A stretch of DNA of 64,000 nucleotides, from assembly GCA_947179485.1 (NCBI GenBank), contig OX359250.1, positions 3,059,661-3,123,660 on the forward strand. The letters are read 5' to 3'. The notes beneath the pieces were generated by a model. That model worked only from the letters and a program-made list of their open reading frames with translations, did not search any database and was not told where the DNA came from. Position numbers and translations under genes: made by a program. Position 1 is the stretch's first letter. Every line of letters starts with the position of its first letter. This stretch comes from Allacma fusca. Lineage: Eukaryota; Arthropoda; Collembola; Symphypleona; Sminthuridae. This document shows, piece after piece, positions 12,701 to 28,257 of the stretch.

Positions 12701-15700
12701 ATTTCCAGCAAAACAGATGCAAGCCCTTTGATTTCCCAGCAAAAATATACGATGATACTCATTACTCATCCCCACCCGAGAGTTATTCATGTTTGTTATT
12801 CTAAGACGTTCAAGACGACGACGTTAAGGAGGAAATTTTTTTTTCTGCTAGACTTCATATTCCCCGTTTTTTTTTGTTAATGCACATTTGCTTCTGCTTG
12901 GTGGTTCGTATTGGTTCTCCTGCTGTTCCTTCTGACCGGGAGTTGACAGACAATCAGAGATTCACCCGGCAGCTGCTCAGTGCTAATAAACACTGCTTTT
13001 TTCCTAGATACATTATCCTTCCCCTGACAGAAAAATTATCCTGTATATCATCATTTTGAATTCCTCTCGCCTTATTAACATTAAGCATCTTGTTTTCCTC
13101 TCAACAAGTCAACTTTATTTGAACTGGTTCCTCAGTTTGAAAAACCAAATTGCTTATAGTTACTACGGTAAGGAGAAGCCATGAGGATATTTATAATAAT
13201 TAAATGTAATGAGTATGACAAGAATCAAGTTCTACTTGAGGTGCTCCCACAAACATCTTCACGTATGTAGAAATGAAGATTTATTAACGCTTATGACTCC
13301 CGTAGTATATTATGACAAGGGCTGGAGTTTACTATAATTACCTTGAGTCATATATTTGAAAGTCATTTATAAACAAGGTCAAATTGTTGGTGTAGGAGAG
13401 TCAAAGTAGGAATAATACTTTTCATAGAGAGCATGGCTGTAATTTATGAGGAGAAAAAAAAGGAGCCCTTCAATTGAAAAGCATGGAGAAGTTGGACTGA
13501 GCACACAAGCAATATACGCTCAATCGTAAAAGTCGTTTCAATTCTATACGACCATCCCTTTACTTTAACCACATAGCAATTAAGTGTAAGTACTGTAATG
13601 ACAAAAGTTGAGGCACTCTCCACACTCTATGAATTCAAAATGATGACAATTTTAGCTCAATTCTTCTCAATGGGAATTCTATCAAAGGGAATGTTGACTC
13701 TTGTAGAGAGTAGGAAGGATCATATGGTCCTAGACGGAATTGTAAGTTACATACATTCCCTTATCTATCTTGAGTATACACAGAGACAACAGTATATTTG
13801 TTACAGCTGGCTTGGGTCTTCAAGGGTTGGATTGAAAATTCCCAATTTGACTTTTTAGCACATCATAGGAGACTAATAGGAGAAAAATAGTGAAATGTTG
13901 GTGGGAATCTAGAGTGAGCTGTGAGCCATAATCATAAATAGTGTTTTGAGGGAAGAGCGTTGGAAGGAGAGTTGGATGTAATCATACTGCTCGGAGTGTC
14001 ACCATGAGCTGGTTCCTTCCATTTGTTGTGAGCTGGGCTGTCAAGGAACAGTATATCCTTAATTTGAAGGGAAAGAGTTGTTTCCTATAGACTCTACCAT
14101 TGTGTTTTGGTTTCCCTTGTAATAATATGATTCTTGAGCCCGTCATAAAGAATTAAGTGTATTATGGCATTTAACGAAGCAGCTGCGTTACAACTGAGGA
14201 ATTCTCCCAAAAATTTACCCAGACGACCACCATAAATAACTTTTCTTGAGGATTTTTATAGTGCGATGACAATTCTCCTCTTTTTCTCTCTTTCCACCGA
14301 GATTCCTACTCCTCTCTTATATATTTCCAAGACTACCCCGGGCTCCCACCGTCTCCTCATATACCTACAGGGTTGAGATACACAAGGAAGAGTTATAGGC
14401 ACAAGACGCCCAGCCCTTTTCAACTCATTCTCACTTTACCGGATCTCAGCCCTTGATAAAGACAATTGGGAGATAATGCTCTCCTTCCATCCTTCTCATT
14501 ACCTAAATAGCCACGTAGTCCTTGTCTTCAACCTGACACACAAACAGTATCCGTCTAATGCTCATGGATACTTGAGAACCCACAGTAAGAACTATATATT
14601 CTTTTCAGCCTCGTCCCCCAATCCACATCGATCATAATAATAGAAACTTCTTCGGGACTTATTCCCTACTCTATTCCATACGCCTTCAGTTTATCAACAT
14701 TTTGCTCGAAATCTCATATTTGTCAATGATCCGCCAAAATTATGAGTATGATTTTGAAATTCTGATCGAGATAAGAGAGATCTTTTGTGTGTGGATTGTT
14801 TAACTACTGTAGCTCTTAAATCTTTTCAAGGAGAGCTTCACCGCCGAGACGACACATCCAGCACCTAAAGTATTGCATATTTTTGAATTTACAACAATTC
14901 AAAAGGGCCCCGCAAAAATCAGTTTAAAACAATTTAAAGATGAACATGAATTTTTAAAAAATTACTAAATTTAAAATTAAAAAAAAAACAATTTATTAGT
15001 CCTGTTGTCATCACAGTCAAAATTGAATGTGTGTTTAAAAAACATAGACGATACCAAAATTCAAATATTTTTTAATTTTGAATCCCAGCCAAAATGAATT
15101 TGAAAATTTTCCTGGAATTTAAAAACTTTAACATCAAATGACAATATTTAGTTTTAATGTAAGGTCTCAGTAGAGTCCTTTGAGAAATATATTGAAATTT
15201 TGTTGGAGAAACAGGTAAATTTGATTTTTTGACTGCAATATGATGGTGAAATTTGGGTGGTGATAACTTTGATTGTCACGGAATTCAATTGCCTTCGAAT
15301 GAGCTCATCGTTTTCAAGTTCCACAACGCAGGGAATCGGATGTTTTGAGTATCACATAACCCCATATAATATGGTTTTTCGAAATCTTAAACCCGACTGG
15401 GTTTTGAATCTCAATCAAAAGGGATCTGGTCTTTTGAGAGTCTCAATCAGCCATGGTTTCCCCCCTTTTGAACGCTCTTGGGTTTTTTGAAAAACTGAAG
15501 CTATTTTGCTGGTTTTTATTATTAGTTGTATTTATATTTCCAAAAAAAGCCAAAAACGACATTTCGAATGAAGCATGACACTTGGTTGGATGTCCAATAT
15601 CAAATTTGAAGCATGTGTTTTCTAAACCTGAGGGCAAAACTAGTAAAGCTTTTTTTCCTGTGCTTTTGATACAACTCCTCGTAACCATACAAATAGTACC

Positions 15701-17657
15701 TAAATCTGAATTAAACGTATCGTACTACAATGAGCATGTGATACTTTTCATAAACTCCACAGCATCTTGAATTTCCGCGAATACGTTTCCTCCAAAATGA
15801 GAGACCAATCTGCAGTCACAGATAAGTTTCAGTCGGAGAAGGGAATTGACCGACAAAGGAACGCATGCTCGAGTAAGGGAAAGAAAAAGTATGATAAAAA
15901 AAATATGTAAATACATGGAAACAACATCAGCTTTGGCACGGCGGCATTTTATCATTATTATCTCTTCCAAGAGCCCCATATTTTCAGACTTTGAATATCC
16001 CCACAGCTTAATTATTATCCCGCTATTTTTTTAATATGTACCTGCTTCCAACCTCATAAAAAATTTCCTGAAACTCACCTTGCCGTAATCACTGGTTTTA
16101 ATGTAAAACTTTTAAGTTAGCTCACATCAAAACTCGCCTTTCAACGTATTTGGAATCTGTTCTTACACGCCGAGCATTTAAGACCAGATTCTTTTTAATT
16201 GGTTAAAGAATGAACCTGAGATGGAATCAGCCCATAATACACACGCCTTATTTTTATAACCAAGGCCCTAATCACAATTATCAATTACACCTATTACCAT
16301 CAAGGCTGTTCTCAAAGCTTATCATTACAATTTAAAAATATATATAATTAATTACGTATGTACATGACTTGGGTGAAAGACATACGAAACCCCCTGAAAT
16401 TTAATGCTGTCGTGCGTTTATGTATCTACATACAGTAGTATATGTAACTATGTATGTGTCTATAAATAAGGACAGATACCTGTCATATATGTTCCATGTG
16501 TACGTACTATTGTGGAATACCTACCGTTTATTCCAAACACCTTCCATTCAAGTGTCTCAGAAAAGGGCCATAGTTATCCGTAGGATTTATACAGAATTAA
16601 ATACTACATAAAAGCCCTACTGTACTTGACGCAAATTTCCCAGCTAGAATAATTCACACTTTCCTCAATTAAAATAATGTATTCCCTGCTTCTGAAACGC
16701 AGGTGAGGAAGTATTGGATGAGCCAAAAGTGGATAGTGATGGGCTTAAATAATATTAAACTGGATACACCACAGAGAGCGGCCGGGGTGGGAAAGGGAAA
16801 GAATAGCAAAACGGTTGGGAGAGTTTAATTATTTTCTTCAGTATTAGTTTTGGTTGCAGTAGTCCTTCCTCTCCGGGAAATCATACATAGGCCAAGATAT
16901 GACTTGCACCCACGAGACCCATGGAAGCACACATATGTAACTAAGCCCTGTCTTATCTGTACATACATGGACAAATAAGTGGAAGTATGTACATATTGGG
17001 ATAGGAACACAAGAGAGGGTACACAAGTGCCGTGGAGGTCTGTATTTATGGAATTAAACATATGACATGACATGAGGTGCATACTGAGAGACTTGGCCAT
17101 AAGAGATGTTGTGTATACTAATTATGTACATGGAGGTAGAGGGTAGGGAAAAGTAGGTAGTATGAAAGTATGTAATTACATATGAGGAGTATAAGGGAAA
17201 GGGTGCACTCCTCACTTTGTAATTACTTTGGCCGCGTGTGTGGACACCCTTCTAACCTTGGGTGTTGTTTTACATGAACCAAGGGTCTTTGATGAGCCTC
17301 ATCATCTCTTGTCGTCGGAGAGAGTAGTCGTGATGATATGTAATGTCAGAGCCGGGACGATTGGACTCTTTTGACAATAGTGACATAGTGGAGACAACGA
17401 CCAATAACAAAACAAGAGATGAGTAGTTACTTACTCGGGTGGAGAAGAAACGTTTTTATGCCTCAGTAAGTTGGGTCTAGTGGGAAGCCATGGTAAGAAG
17501 TATAAGCAGGGATGATTATTCCCTCCAGTTGTAATTTTGTTACCCGATATTATTCACGGGTACAGTGACAACGACTTCAAGCTCTACTCCCACCACTCAC
17601 ACATACATCTCAAAAAATCTACTCATTCTGACTAACACGCTGTCTTCATACGGCTAC

Positions 17658-17660
<3 letters not shown>

Positions 17661-17696
<36 letters not shown>
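17661..17696. repeat. (AG)n microsatellite
   Basis: Pure AG run. Confidence 0.9.
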
Positions 17697-17700
<4 letters not shown>

Positions 17701-19120
17701 CTCCTAATACATTCCCTCAACTTATACATCCCGAACCAAACTTTAAATCTCAATATATAAATCTGTCAGTCATAATAAGAAGGATGATATGCACACAAGA
17801 GGGGTTACTGGAGGATTTTTCAAAGAACAGTTTCCAGTCCTAGGATTGGAGACAGCGCAGACTATAGACGCGGGAGGCTTATCTCCAACATTGCTCATCC
17901 TCGTGGGGATGATGATGATCATGATACACAGATATTGTTTCACATTTTCATCCTGTCAACCTTACGAGCGTGTCCATGCGCACTTGTCCTCACACTCTAC
18001 ACCCATATGGAATAGTATATAATAGCAATTCTTACTTGTGAGATAGGAACCAATGAACACCTCATCGGGTTCGGTGCTTCCTCCAAAAACAATCCAAAAT
18101 TAATACTGCCGTTCAAATATAATTATTTAATTCATCTATTTTACCTCCTCACTTAATTAATTATTTCTTAATCCCATCAATCTGTAACACACCAGTAAGG
18201 GTCATCTCACAAGAGCCTTCATACAAGTCTATAGCATCCATGCCTTCTCTTACATTTATTTCCAAAATTCCAAGTCTTCAAAGCAATTGCGCCATAAATT
18301 ATTCCTCCATGAGTACCAATTAATTAGGAAGCCCTCCACATCATTCATGGAGATTTAATCACATATCATAAAATCTGAGAAATATAGAGCTTATAAATGA
18401 CGCACCTTTATCACAACTATTTCCAAACAAATAATTACATACTTCCAAAATTACAGGATCTAGCAATCTATTCTGTGTAGATTTTGATGACAGAAGGAAC
18501 GAGTTTTGCGGAACAAGACAATCAGCAGAAGAAACATTTATGATCCATGGATTCCATATTTAAAATCAAATGTTCATGAAATTGACACTAAGGGGCTCTC
18601 TTATAATTAAACTTACTTGGGTGCTACTTATACAGGTAATTAGAATTCCAAAGTATTTTGTAACTTTCTTACATAAGTACAAAATTCCATGATCTATAGT
18701 TGCTGATAATTATCTTGTTGTAAACATTAAAATATTATATAGTAATGACTACATAATGTGATATGGTATCCTGAGTCAGTACTGACTTCTTTCTATGGAA
18801 AGCAGTGACAATAAAGTTCTTATAGATAGATACGTTTACTCATGTGAGAGTGCGAACAAGTCCATGTCTTCCAGGTTGATAACTTGAGGAGGAAAGGACT
18901 ATCTGTGTATGATGTAATAGCACACATGGCAGATAGTCGGCTTCCCACCTCTACCGTTGTAGTGGAGTAGTTAGCTTCCATAATGTGCTCGAATTAGATC
19001 CGAAGGATCAATACCGTCTGACTCTCTGTTTGGAAAAGTATTCAACTGAGAAGCTTGATAGTAGGAGTAATTATAGCTTCCGAGACTTCTCTCAGATATT
19101 TAAAGTGACACGAAACTGCG

Positions 19121-19164
19121 GCTCTCTCTCTCTCTCTCTTCCCTCTCTCTCTCTCTGTCTCTGT
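19121..19164. repeat. (CT)n microsatellite
   Basis: CT run broken by TCCC and GTCT. Confidence 0.88.
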
Positions 19165-22100
19165 CGTGTATTTGTCCCAAATGAAGGTCGCAATGACAGA
19201 AATATACTCTCCCGCCCTTTACCCCTTCTTTGTGGATCTCTTCCGCGTCCATTTCATAACCTTTCCTCCTGTCTATCCAGTAGTATTTATGTATATATGT
19301 ATTTATGTGTAATTAGATTTTTATTAGGCTCACGCCAATGATATCCTGTCATTTTTCCAGGAGTAGATATATTCCCAGTAGCTCTTCTCACTCTCCCGTC
19401 AAACATCTACTGACAGGTTATATTAAGTGACAGTAAATACTAGAGCCAGTAACTTCTAATCCTTTCGATGGGACTATGTCTACATTCCTGTAGCGTGAAA
19501 TTCAAATATGATTGGTGGTGTTGGGAGGGAAGGCTCATAACGAGGTTCTGGGAGAATGAGACCAGTAGCAAAGGACTGTCTCGAAAATTGGTGTCAAACG
19601 GAGTGCATTAAGTATGACTTTATGTTACTAATAGGAAAAAGTCAGGCTGAAATGTTTGGCTTGTATTGTAATGGAAAGGTATGTGTCAGCATGTAAAATA
19701 TAATTTGAAAAAAAAAACATATTTTCCTGTTCGTTTGATGGTAAGACATAATGTTGTGTAGTGCAGTATGCGAAGAGGAAAAATGATTCTTTATGAGACA
19801 TTGCGTAATAGCGTTGATGTGTTTCCTATAAGCGAGACAGCCGGCTTGGATGCATTTAAGAAGGATTTTCATGTCTGCACTCCTTAACGTATTTCTCACT
19901 TTGAATGTCTCACATTTGAAGAGAAACAAAGTTGTTAGTTTTTTTCTCTCTCATATAATATGTGACCCTATCTTGAAAAATCACATAAATTATTCAGAGC
20001 TTCTAAATGGTTATGGATGAAGATACTCCGTGTATATACCTTACTTTATAAGATGTATGGGTTGGAAGCCCGCATGCACATGTGTATGTAGTTTTAGGCA
20101 GGCTCAATGTTGTTGAGCTCTGAGCCGTTTAGGTTCTTCCTTGGCTTCTTAAAACCTATGTATCTGTCCTGTTACTGGGCCGAAGGAAAAAGGAAGTAAG
20201 TCTTCTGTTCCCACTTTTTCTCAAATGCACTCATTCATGAGAATAACTAACAATCTATCATTGGGTGGAGTTTTGAGTTAGAAAACCCTTTTAGGGATCC
20301 TTACTTCATCAAACCTCTCATGACGTTTTTATGTTTCAGCAGAAATGCACTCATGACATTATTTGTACATAGTCTTAGATTAGTGAGCTCATCATAACAA
20401 ATTTACATCCTAATTTGTTACTCCACTCGTTTTTTTTTCCTTTCCTCCCCCAAAACTCCAACAAAAAAATATCTCTCACAATCAGACGGTGTGTGATTGG
20501 GTTTCCAAAGATTTAAACTAGTAAACAGTGGGGGGGGGGGTGTTGGAGATATAAAATTATCTATAGTTCAAAAATGTGGAGAGACGATTCATATAATATT
20601 TCCTTGCTCTAGTTAATTCAATCCTCAAAAAGTGAGTGTGATTGACTTTCAGCTATTCAAGCCTACCCTTCAAAAATTGATCTTTCACATTTAACTTGGA
20701 GCACTCTTAAAATACTTTGGGAGGATTTTTCGTCTCTCCACGAGAATATCTGTAGAACTATCTGCTGGGCTCGACAAAGGACCAACAACATTTCCCTCTC
20801 AAAACTCAAATATCATTCCCAACTGGATTTTGTAATGGGTGATAAAATATGTTGGTTTTAGTAGAAAATAATTCGCCACTTGGCAAGCAATGGCATTTGG
20901 TTGGGTTGACAGGTATGTATGCATAGATAAAGGGGAAGTTTGAGAGAAGTGGCGTCCATTAGATGTGGAGTGACGGTTAATTAATGGATCATGTTGGGAA
21001 AATTTTTCATTAAATCTGACATCCTGGCCATATAAACTTGATGGAAAGTGGGGAGATTTTTCATGAGAGGAGCTTGGGAGACAAATTAATCAGGTTCTTA
21101 CAATATCCCTTGAGGGAACTCAAGAGGAAAAAAAGAATCATCTACAGTCGAGCTTTGACAACTCAAATGCCTTCGATGATGTCTATTAATTCAAATGGGA
21201 TACCTCTCACTCCATCACCCATTTTATTTTCAACTATTATCCCTATCCTCCCCAATGCTTAAATACCTCTCTCCATTACTGTAGCCTCCATCTTTGGGGG
21301 TGGGAATGAGCACTGTGGATACAAATACAAGTCTAGGGCTCTAATGACAGTCCGACTGCCAGTAAAAAAAAATTCCTGACAACCCAATTAAAAATAATTA
21401 TGTAAAATCCTATATAATTTTCTGTAATAATTATAAAAGGAAAACGTTGGGATACTTGCTCAGGCCCAGTCCTCCAGAGACACTACTTACACAAATATTA
21501 TTCCATTATGCTTATATGTACATGCAATTAGCTACACTCCAATCAAGTCTACATTCACAAAGCCAACAGAGTCAATGTAGATATACTTTTCCAACGTAGA
21601 ATACAGAGACGCGTACTCGAGATAGTCTTTTATTACGAGTCCTCTCAACACTCAATGTCCTTGGAGTACATTTGCTCACAACTAAAACAGTTTCATTCAC
21701 ACCTGTGCAGTGTGTTTTGAACTCACGGGACTGCATCAATTTTTATAAATCGTTTTTAAAAGGATTGAGGATAGTACATACAAATAATTCAAGAGATTTT
21801 ATCTTCAGCTGTAAAAAAATGTTATCTAATTTCTATAGAAATTATCATTAGAAATTTTAGAAATTTTAATTAATGGACTCACACTTTGGAAATAGAATAC
21901 TGAGTCCGTAGGGCTACTTCTGTTGTGAAGCAGTGTCAATAGAGGATTTCTCTCTCTCGAGGAGTCAAATGTACAAATGGGCCTGATGCATAACCGTAGG
22001 GGAAGATCCACCATTCTGCTACTTTTTATGCAGATACTGGTGTTTGGAAGCTGGTATAAAAACTGTAACGTGTTCATTTCCAGATTGTAATCATGTGGGC

Positions 22101-24301
22101 ATACATATAAGTACATGGGTGTCTACTCCGTAGGATCCATCTATACAGTTGTGTGAGTGCATGTGGAAAGGAGTTGTTGCCATTTCTATGTTGCGAATCG
22201 ATAGTCATAAAAGTATTCCGTCTGGGAACACGTACACACGCATGAGATTTTCCCTCAGTCTCTGTATCACCACTGGATATTTCATGTTTATTTTTTAGTT
22301 TTTATAAAAACACGCTTCCATATACATAGCTTGTGTACTCAGAGGCTCCTGCTAAATTAAAAATTCTAAACAGCTAGGCATCACAGTTATAGTCCCTCTT
22401 CTTTAAAAAAAATGTTGATAATTTAACTATTTATTTTGAAATATTCTTGCCTCTTGTAAAGACCATTGTGAATTTAGTCTGAGTGATTTGAACTTTGTTA
22501 CTGGGAAAGAGCTAGGGCTGGGATTGTTGGAATTTGATGGATATTTAATAATAAAAGTTATTGTTGTTCCTCAAATGAATTAATGAGTCATTGGTGGACT
22601 GGGGTCAATTCCAGGCTGGGTGTAAAGTACCATGGTGTTATTACACTCAACAATGACTCCGTCCAGACGTTGGTCTCTCAGGGCAGTTGGATGTTTAAAA
22701 TCATGGATTGGAAGCAGAAAGTGACAACAAGGACGGGAGGGTCAGGGTGTGTGAAAAATGAGGTAAAATCAGTCGGAAGATTGGATTTGGAAATTGAATC
22801 GTTTCAATTTCTATGAATTCCACAGTTGGGGAACAATAGAAACAATCAAGATTTTCAAGGAGAAACACCCACGCGCGACCAAACTGTGTATTCATTCTGT
22901 ACCACTCTCCGATGTATAATGCTGTACATTACATTGGTGGAGGGAACAGATGCAGAATCCTCAATTCCTACTTCCAGATGGTCATTTCGGGGTCTCCTAA
23001 TCAAGTCACAGTGGATTCACGCACCTGCACTTCAAATGTACAAATCTGGAGTGGACATGACCGATGGGATGGAAGTGTGCCAGAGACCAGTGTGTGGACA
23101 ATCAGTTGTTAACTAAACAGCAGTCAGATGACCATTATTAGCTTCGGCCGAGAGCATGCCAGGAGGACTGGAGACAAACAGTGGTGGACATACATATGTA
23201 TATATATCATTATGCGTGCATACATACATACATAGATCCCTCCCTGGGTATACATATGTAGGGCTGTGGTATGATATTGTAGGTACTTACAGACGCTCTC
23301 TGTAAACCGAGTGGACAGAGAGCATCCCGAATGAACGTGAGTATCCCTAGCAGGAGTATTACTTTGACGGACACACGATGGACTATATGCATGGTCAAAT
23401 GGTCACTTCCCATGTACATATACTCTGTATATGAATCCCTGGGATGATGCTCAAATAACGTACGTGTCCTACAATTGTTACAATATTCAGAGCATGGATG
23501 GTCCTTCCCGAGCAGTGCATATGTAATGACAGGAATGCAAAGTGTACGTTAGGTTGCATGTGTGAACTGTGACTCCTGTGTGTAGGGAGAACTTGAACAT
23601 ACATATGTACGTACATAAGCAGACACATGCTCGGGCTTACTTACGAGCAGGGTATCCTATTTGTGATGATGTTATGTGTGGATCATGGAATTGTTCCTAC
23701 TGCTCTATGCGTCCATGTAAAAATGTAATTTGAAGCTGGCTATTTTTCAGCTTAGTGGAATTAGACAGATAATGACTTATGAAAATGCGTAGGAAATGTG
23801 ATGGGAATGGACAGTGGGAGAGGATATATAGGAAGGTCATGTCGGAAATGGCATGAGGCTATATTTGATGGAGCAGTAAATAAATAAAGTATAAGTTTTT
23901 CACTATGACTCTGAATGGATGGCTGGAATTGGGGTATAAAATAGATATGGATGACCAATGGTCATCCCCTCGAAAATAACATGAAAATGGACATTAATGA
24001 ATATTGTAGCCCATGGTCCAACTCTTGAAATGTCCAAGTGGAGAGACTCGAGTGTGGGATATTGTGGAAGGAAAAGAGACAAACGAAACTCTGGAGTGCT
24101 GTAGAGATTGCCATAAATTTTTATTAGCCAGTGGTGGATCGATGGGTCGCGCGCGTCAATAAATCAATGGCCCGTCTCAACTCCCACTATTATAGCTATT
24201 ATTGGGGGGTGCAATCATAAAGTATAAAGCGACCATTGTTGGACACTCTTGCCCATTGTCCACTACTCTCCTCTCATCGTCATACGCGGACAGGCAGGGA
24301 A

Positions 24302-24332
<31 letters not shown>

Positions 24333-24336
24333 GAGG
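24302..24336. repeat. (GA)n microsatellite
   Basis: GA run with one CGAG break. Confidence 0.9.
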
Positions 24337-27300
24337 ACAGATGACAAACTGAGAGCTTCCTTTAACTTGGTCCTGGTCGATCCTGAGCTCAAGCAGGAGC
24401 GTAATGTTCTATTCGAGGGCAGAGGGAACTTGAAAGCTCCAACAATAATTTGCATTGATGTCATCCTGTTTTTGAAATCCAGTAGATACTCCTGGCCGCT
24501 TATCACCATCAGCCCCTACTCTTACGTTACCTACACACTCCTCTGCTCCTTCTCCATTTTTTAGCTCTTCGCCGTCCACGTAGTTCAAGGAGTCATTCAC
24601 TTTGAATGCCAATTGGGACCGACGCTCAGGTATGGGCCTGATTCTCAGTAGACTTTTAAGTATCTCCACACATGCGAGTGTGCGTTAAAAAAATATAAAG
24701 CTACACAGGAGATTTCTAGGCCAGAACTGGGGTTTCTTCTCAATCAGTCTCATCATCTATTTTGATATGCTTGGGTTGACTGTGTGGATGTCCCGACGTA
24801 TAAAATATATACATGTGCATGGAAAAATTCGATATGACTAAACTGACACAAGTGACTCAAGTGACACATTGGGCAGTAATAAAAGACCATTGGCGTTCCA
24901 TGAGGACGGACAAGGATTTAAGTATTTACATTGCATAAGCATTTCTAATTCTGGGGCTTAGGACCCTTTTGTCAGTTGACGTACCCACGCGCATTTATTC
25001 TTCCCTATTGAGAGTATATCCATAATGGTTGGCTCCACTTGACCCCTGAAATTGTTACAATTGTGTGAGTTGTCCCCGTGCTCTCTGAACGACACATTAC
25101 ACACACGTCGACAACGAGTCCGTTCTACTCTTCTCTCATCGCATCTCTCACACGCTCCAAGTATAGGCTTTGTGATTGGAACGTGTGTGTGCGAGAGCGT
25201 GTGAGTCTTCGAATCCTCATTGACTCGGGGTATGTATTCGGATGGAGATGGACGGGAGGGAACTCACAGACGGAAACTCTAACTCTAAAGATAGATATGA
25301 GTGGAGGGAATAAAGATGTCAGAAAAGCGTGCGGTTAGCCATTCATTATGCTTGCTTGCTTGAGCGTCTTGGCTTCGTACTTTACACTCTCCCAGTACGA
25401 TCTACAGATACATATATACGATCCTCCCAATCTTTACATCCAATGCATAGCACTCTCCAGCCACGGTATAAGTACATCAGACTCTCAAGTTTAAGTACGC
25501 ATAGGACCCTAAACATGCATTTCTACAGCCATTTCAGGACTCTCAACATCACATGGGACATGCTCCCCCGTATGTACATATCACTCTCTACAAACTACGG
25601 AAATTATGGCATACGGGAATTGTGAGGTTGTGCAAAGGACTATGGAATAACTACACACATATGTACATCCACATACACACACACACACTAAATAGTGAAC
25701 AAGTGACTGTAGAGAATGCAGTTTTGTGGAGAGTTGCTCAAATAGTTTTGTTGCTGTAATAGTGGAAACAGAAGACGACCCTTTTATTTCCAAATCTGTC
25801 CCAAAAATAAACTTGAACTCCCAAGAAAATGCAGTTGGAGAAAATTCTCTTGTTCACATCCTTTGTTCCGCCGGTATAGTTGCGCATCATCTTTTACAAC
25901 CGAGTCAATGTAGCAATAAAAACTTTGCAATCATCCCTACTCATTTTTCTCTGTTGTTTCATCGTCGTCGTCGTGGTTCCTCCACACTTCTTTTTCCTTA
26001 TTTTACAATTTTTTTCCCTCCTCTACATATGTATATGTCTATATAATTATATATACAATTATATCTATATATTTCCCATCCTGACTCTTCTCACGGACAT
26101 ATTTACTTACGGATATGTACAGGCGGAGTATATTACTACAAGCTAACTAACTTTTGGGAGTCCACACCTAAGGGATGGAGACAAATGGAGGAGGGAGGGA
26201 TTTTATGTGCGGGAAATAAGAATTACTTCCACCTTGGTTATATTTATTTATGCGGGTTTCCCGAGTCCCCGAGTTTTTAAAGTTGTCGTATATTTTTCTG
26301 TCTGCTCCTTAGAAATTTAAGACATTTGCGACGTTTATACGAAACGGAGCGCTCCGTCAGGAAGGTACAGAAGGGGCGGAGAATGCCGGGAATTTAAGAG
26401 AGGAGACTCAATTCATAGATATATTCCTAGGAAGGTAATTTTACTACTACTTTAATGGTTTTAACCTGCTCGGCTCCGAGGTAATTTAAATGTTTGCATG
26501 TGTAATGCTCAAAATTGCATAGTTTGACGTAAATAGAATTTTTACGGTGTTTTTCGTCCACCAGATTTATTTAGACTGGGAGTTATTTTCCCGTGAGAGG
26601 TCAAGGGGAAATGTGAGCATATGTCCAAGTTGGCAGTTGTCAATTGTCAACTTGTCAAATTACATGGTTTTTTTCCCCCCTGCGTATGGATGATTATACG
26701 GCCTTATAATCTCATCAAGAGCTTGCTCCTTTCTACGCGCCGAATATCAGCACAGGAACAAGCAGATCCCATGCATGTCACATTGGGATGTTGAGGACTG
26801 CTCAACAACATCGAGCTACTTACTTAAACACTACAAGTACTCACACACTACTCGGCTACTACTTACTACCCTCCCTCATTCTAATTATGCATGCTATCAT
26901 GCTTGAGCTGAGCAATTCAAGATAGCACAAGTACACTATGCATGTCTTCTATATGGGACCACTCCATGCATTCACATGCTTTTATTTTTTTAATTTTTTT
27001 TAGAGATTTTACGGCCGTCAACTTTGCCCAACAAAACTAAAACTACATTAAAACTACAACCACTACTAGATACTACTTCCACTGAGAAAATTGTTATGGT
27101 GGAAATGTTGTACTTCCACGCTCGCCTTTATCCTCTGATTATGGTCGGTGAAGGAAAGCGATAACTAGGAAATCACCAAATAGTAAATAAGTAGATAGGT
27201 AAATGTAAGTAGTACACGCATTTATGAAAGAATGGATAGAAATTCATTGAGGCTCTCTGATTAAAATTTTCTTGTTTTTAGCCCCGGTTCGTCATCCGCT

Positions 27301-27480
27301 TTGAAAGGAGTGTTTTTTCTCCCTTTCTTCTGACGATGTAGGTCTTGTTTCCAGATAAAAACCATAGAATGTTATATACGGAGAGAGATATGAGTATGAG
27401 GAAGAAAAATAAGAGGAGCAAAAACATTAGGAACTATTTTCCCATTTCTATGGGCAACTTACTGGGAGGGAAGACAAGGC

Positions 27481-27489
27481 AGAGAGACG

Positions 27490-27539
<50 letters not shown>

Positions 27540-27540
27540 C
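27481..27540. repeat. (GA)n microsatellite
   Basis: GA run, pure in the middle, with ACGG and ACAG breaks at the left end. Confidence 0.9.
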
Positions 27541-28257
27541 AAGTAGTCTCTCGAGCTAAATCACGTCTCGTATAATTTCATGAGAATTTCCTTCAAGTTG
27601 TTTTAATATGGAGAAATAAGAAATGGAGGAACGACTTCATTAATTTGCACAGGGACAGACTCATTTTTCCTCGGACCCTCCCCCATCTCTCTAATTTCAT
27701 GTAATTTCACATTAGTCTTATTTTATGACTCTCTTGAGAATTACAGGAGAGGTCCCGTTTAAACCAGCCATGGTTAATTTCAGACGGAGAGATTCCATAT
27801 TTTATGTGAGAGCATCTTTACTCATCCATACGCGAAAAGCCGCAGTCTCCGTATGTAAATACTTGGAGAGATATATGTACTTTGAATGCTCACTCCTGTA
27901 GAGTGAGTTCCTGTTCCTGGAATAAAATATGTAGTCACTTCAAAGGACCAACTATAGAGGATGATATAGACCCAGAGATATTACCTCGGTTCTCTCTCTC
28001 CTTCCCATAGCTTTAGCTTTACAACCGCCCTAACTTTCTGAAATAGATGAGATGACTAGTCGTTATATTATCTATAAAGTGAGTTGGTGCATTGCTTCCA
28101 CCATACAACTTGACTATCAACGTCTATTCCGATTTGAATTCATGTTTTCTACATCTGCCTTTGGCCTTTTACTATTCTACTCTCTTCCTGCCTCTTCCTC
28201 ACTCCCATTTATATGTTAGCCAAAATGAAACTATCCGTAGCCTCATGTCTGATATAC

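Larger units (their letters stand above)
12001..20000. other. Intron 1, non-coding stretch with an AT-rich block
   Basis: From about 14870 to 15560 the base composition is clearly more AT-rich, with many A and T runs, and may be an old unrecognised transposon. Microsatellites lie at 17661-17696 and 19121-19164. Nothing else is supported. Confidence 0.45.
20001..28000. other. Intron 1, non-coding stretch
   Basis: Holds an 11-G run at 20530-20540, (GA)n at 24302-24336 and 27481-27540, the TTGTCAA triple at 26637-26658, and palindromes TACATATGTA at 23191, 23251, 23600 and 26024. No exon seen. Confidence 0.5.

Noticed and set aside
14870-15560. AT-rich block as a named transposon
   Set aside because: The composition differs from its surroundings, but no terminal repeats, target duplication or coding remnant could be seen.
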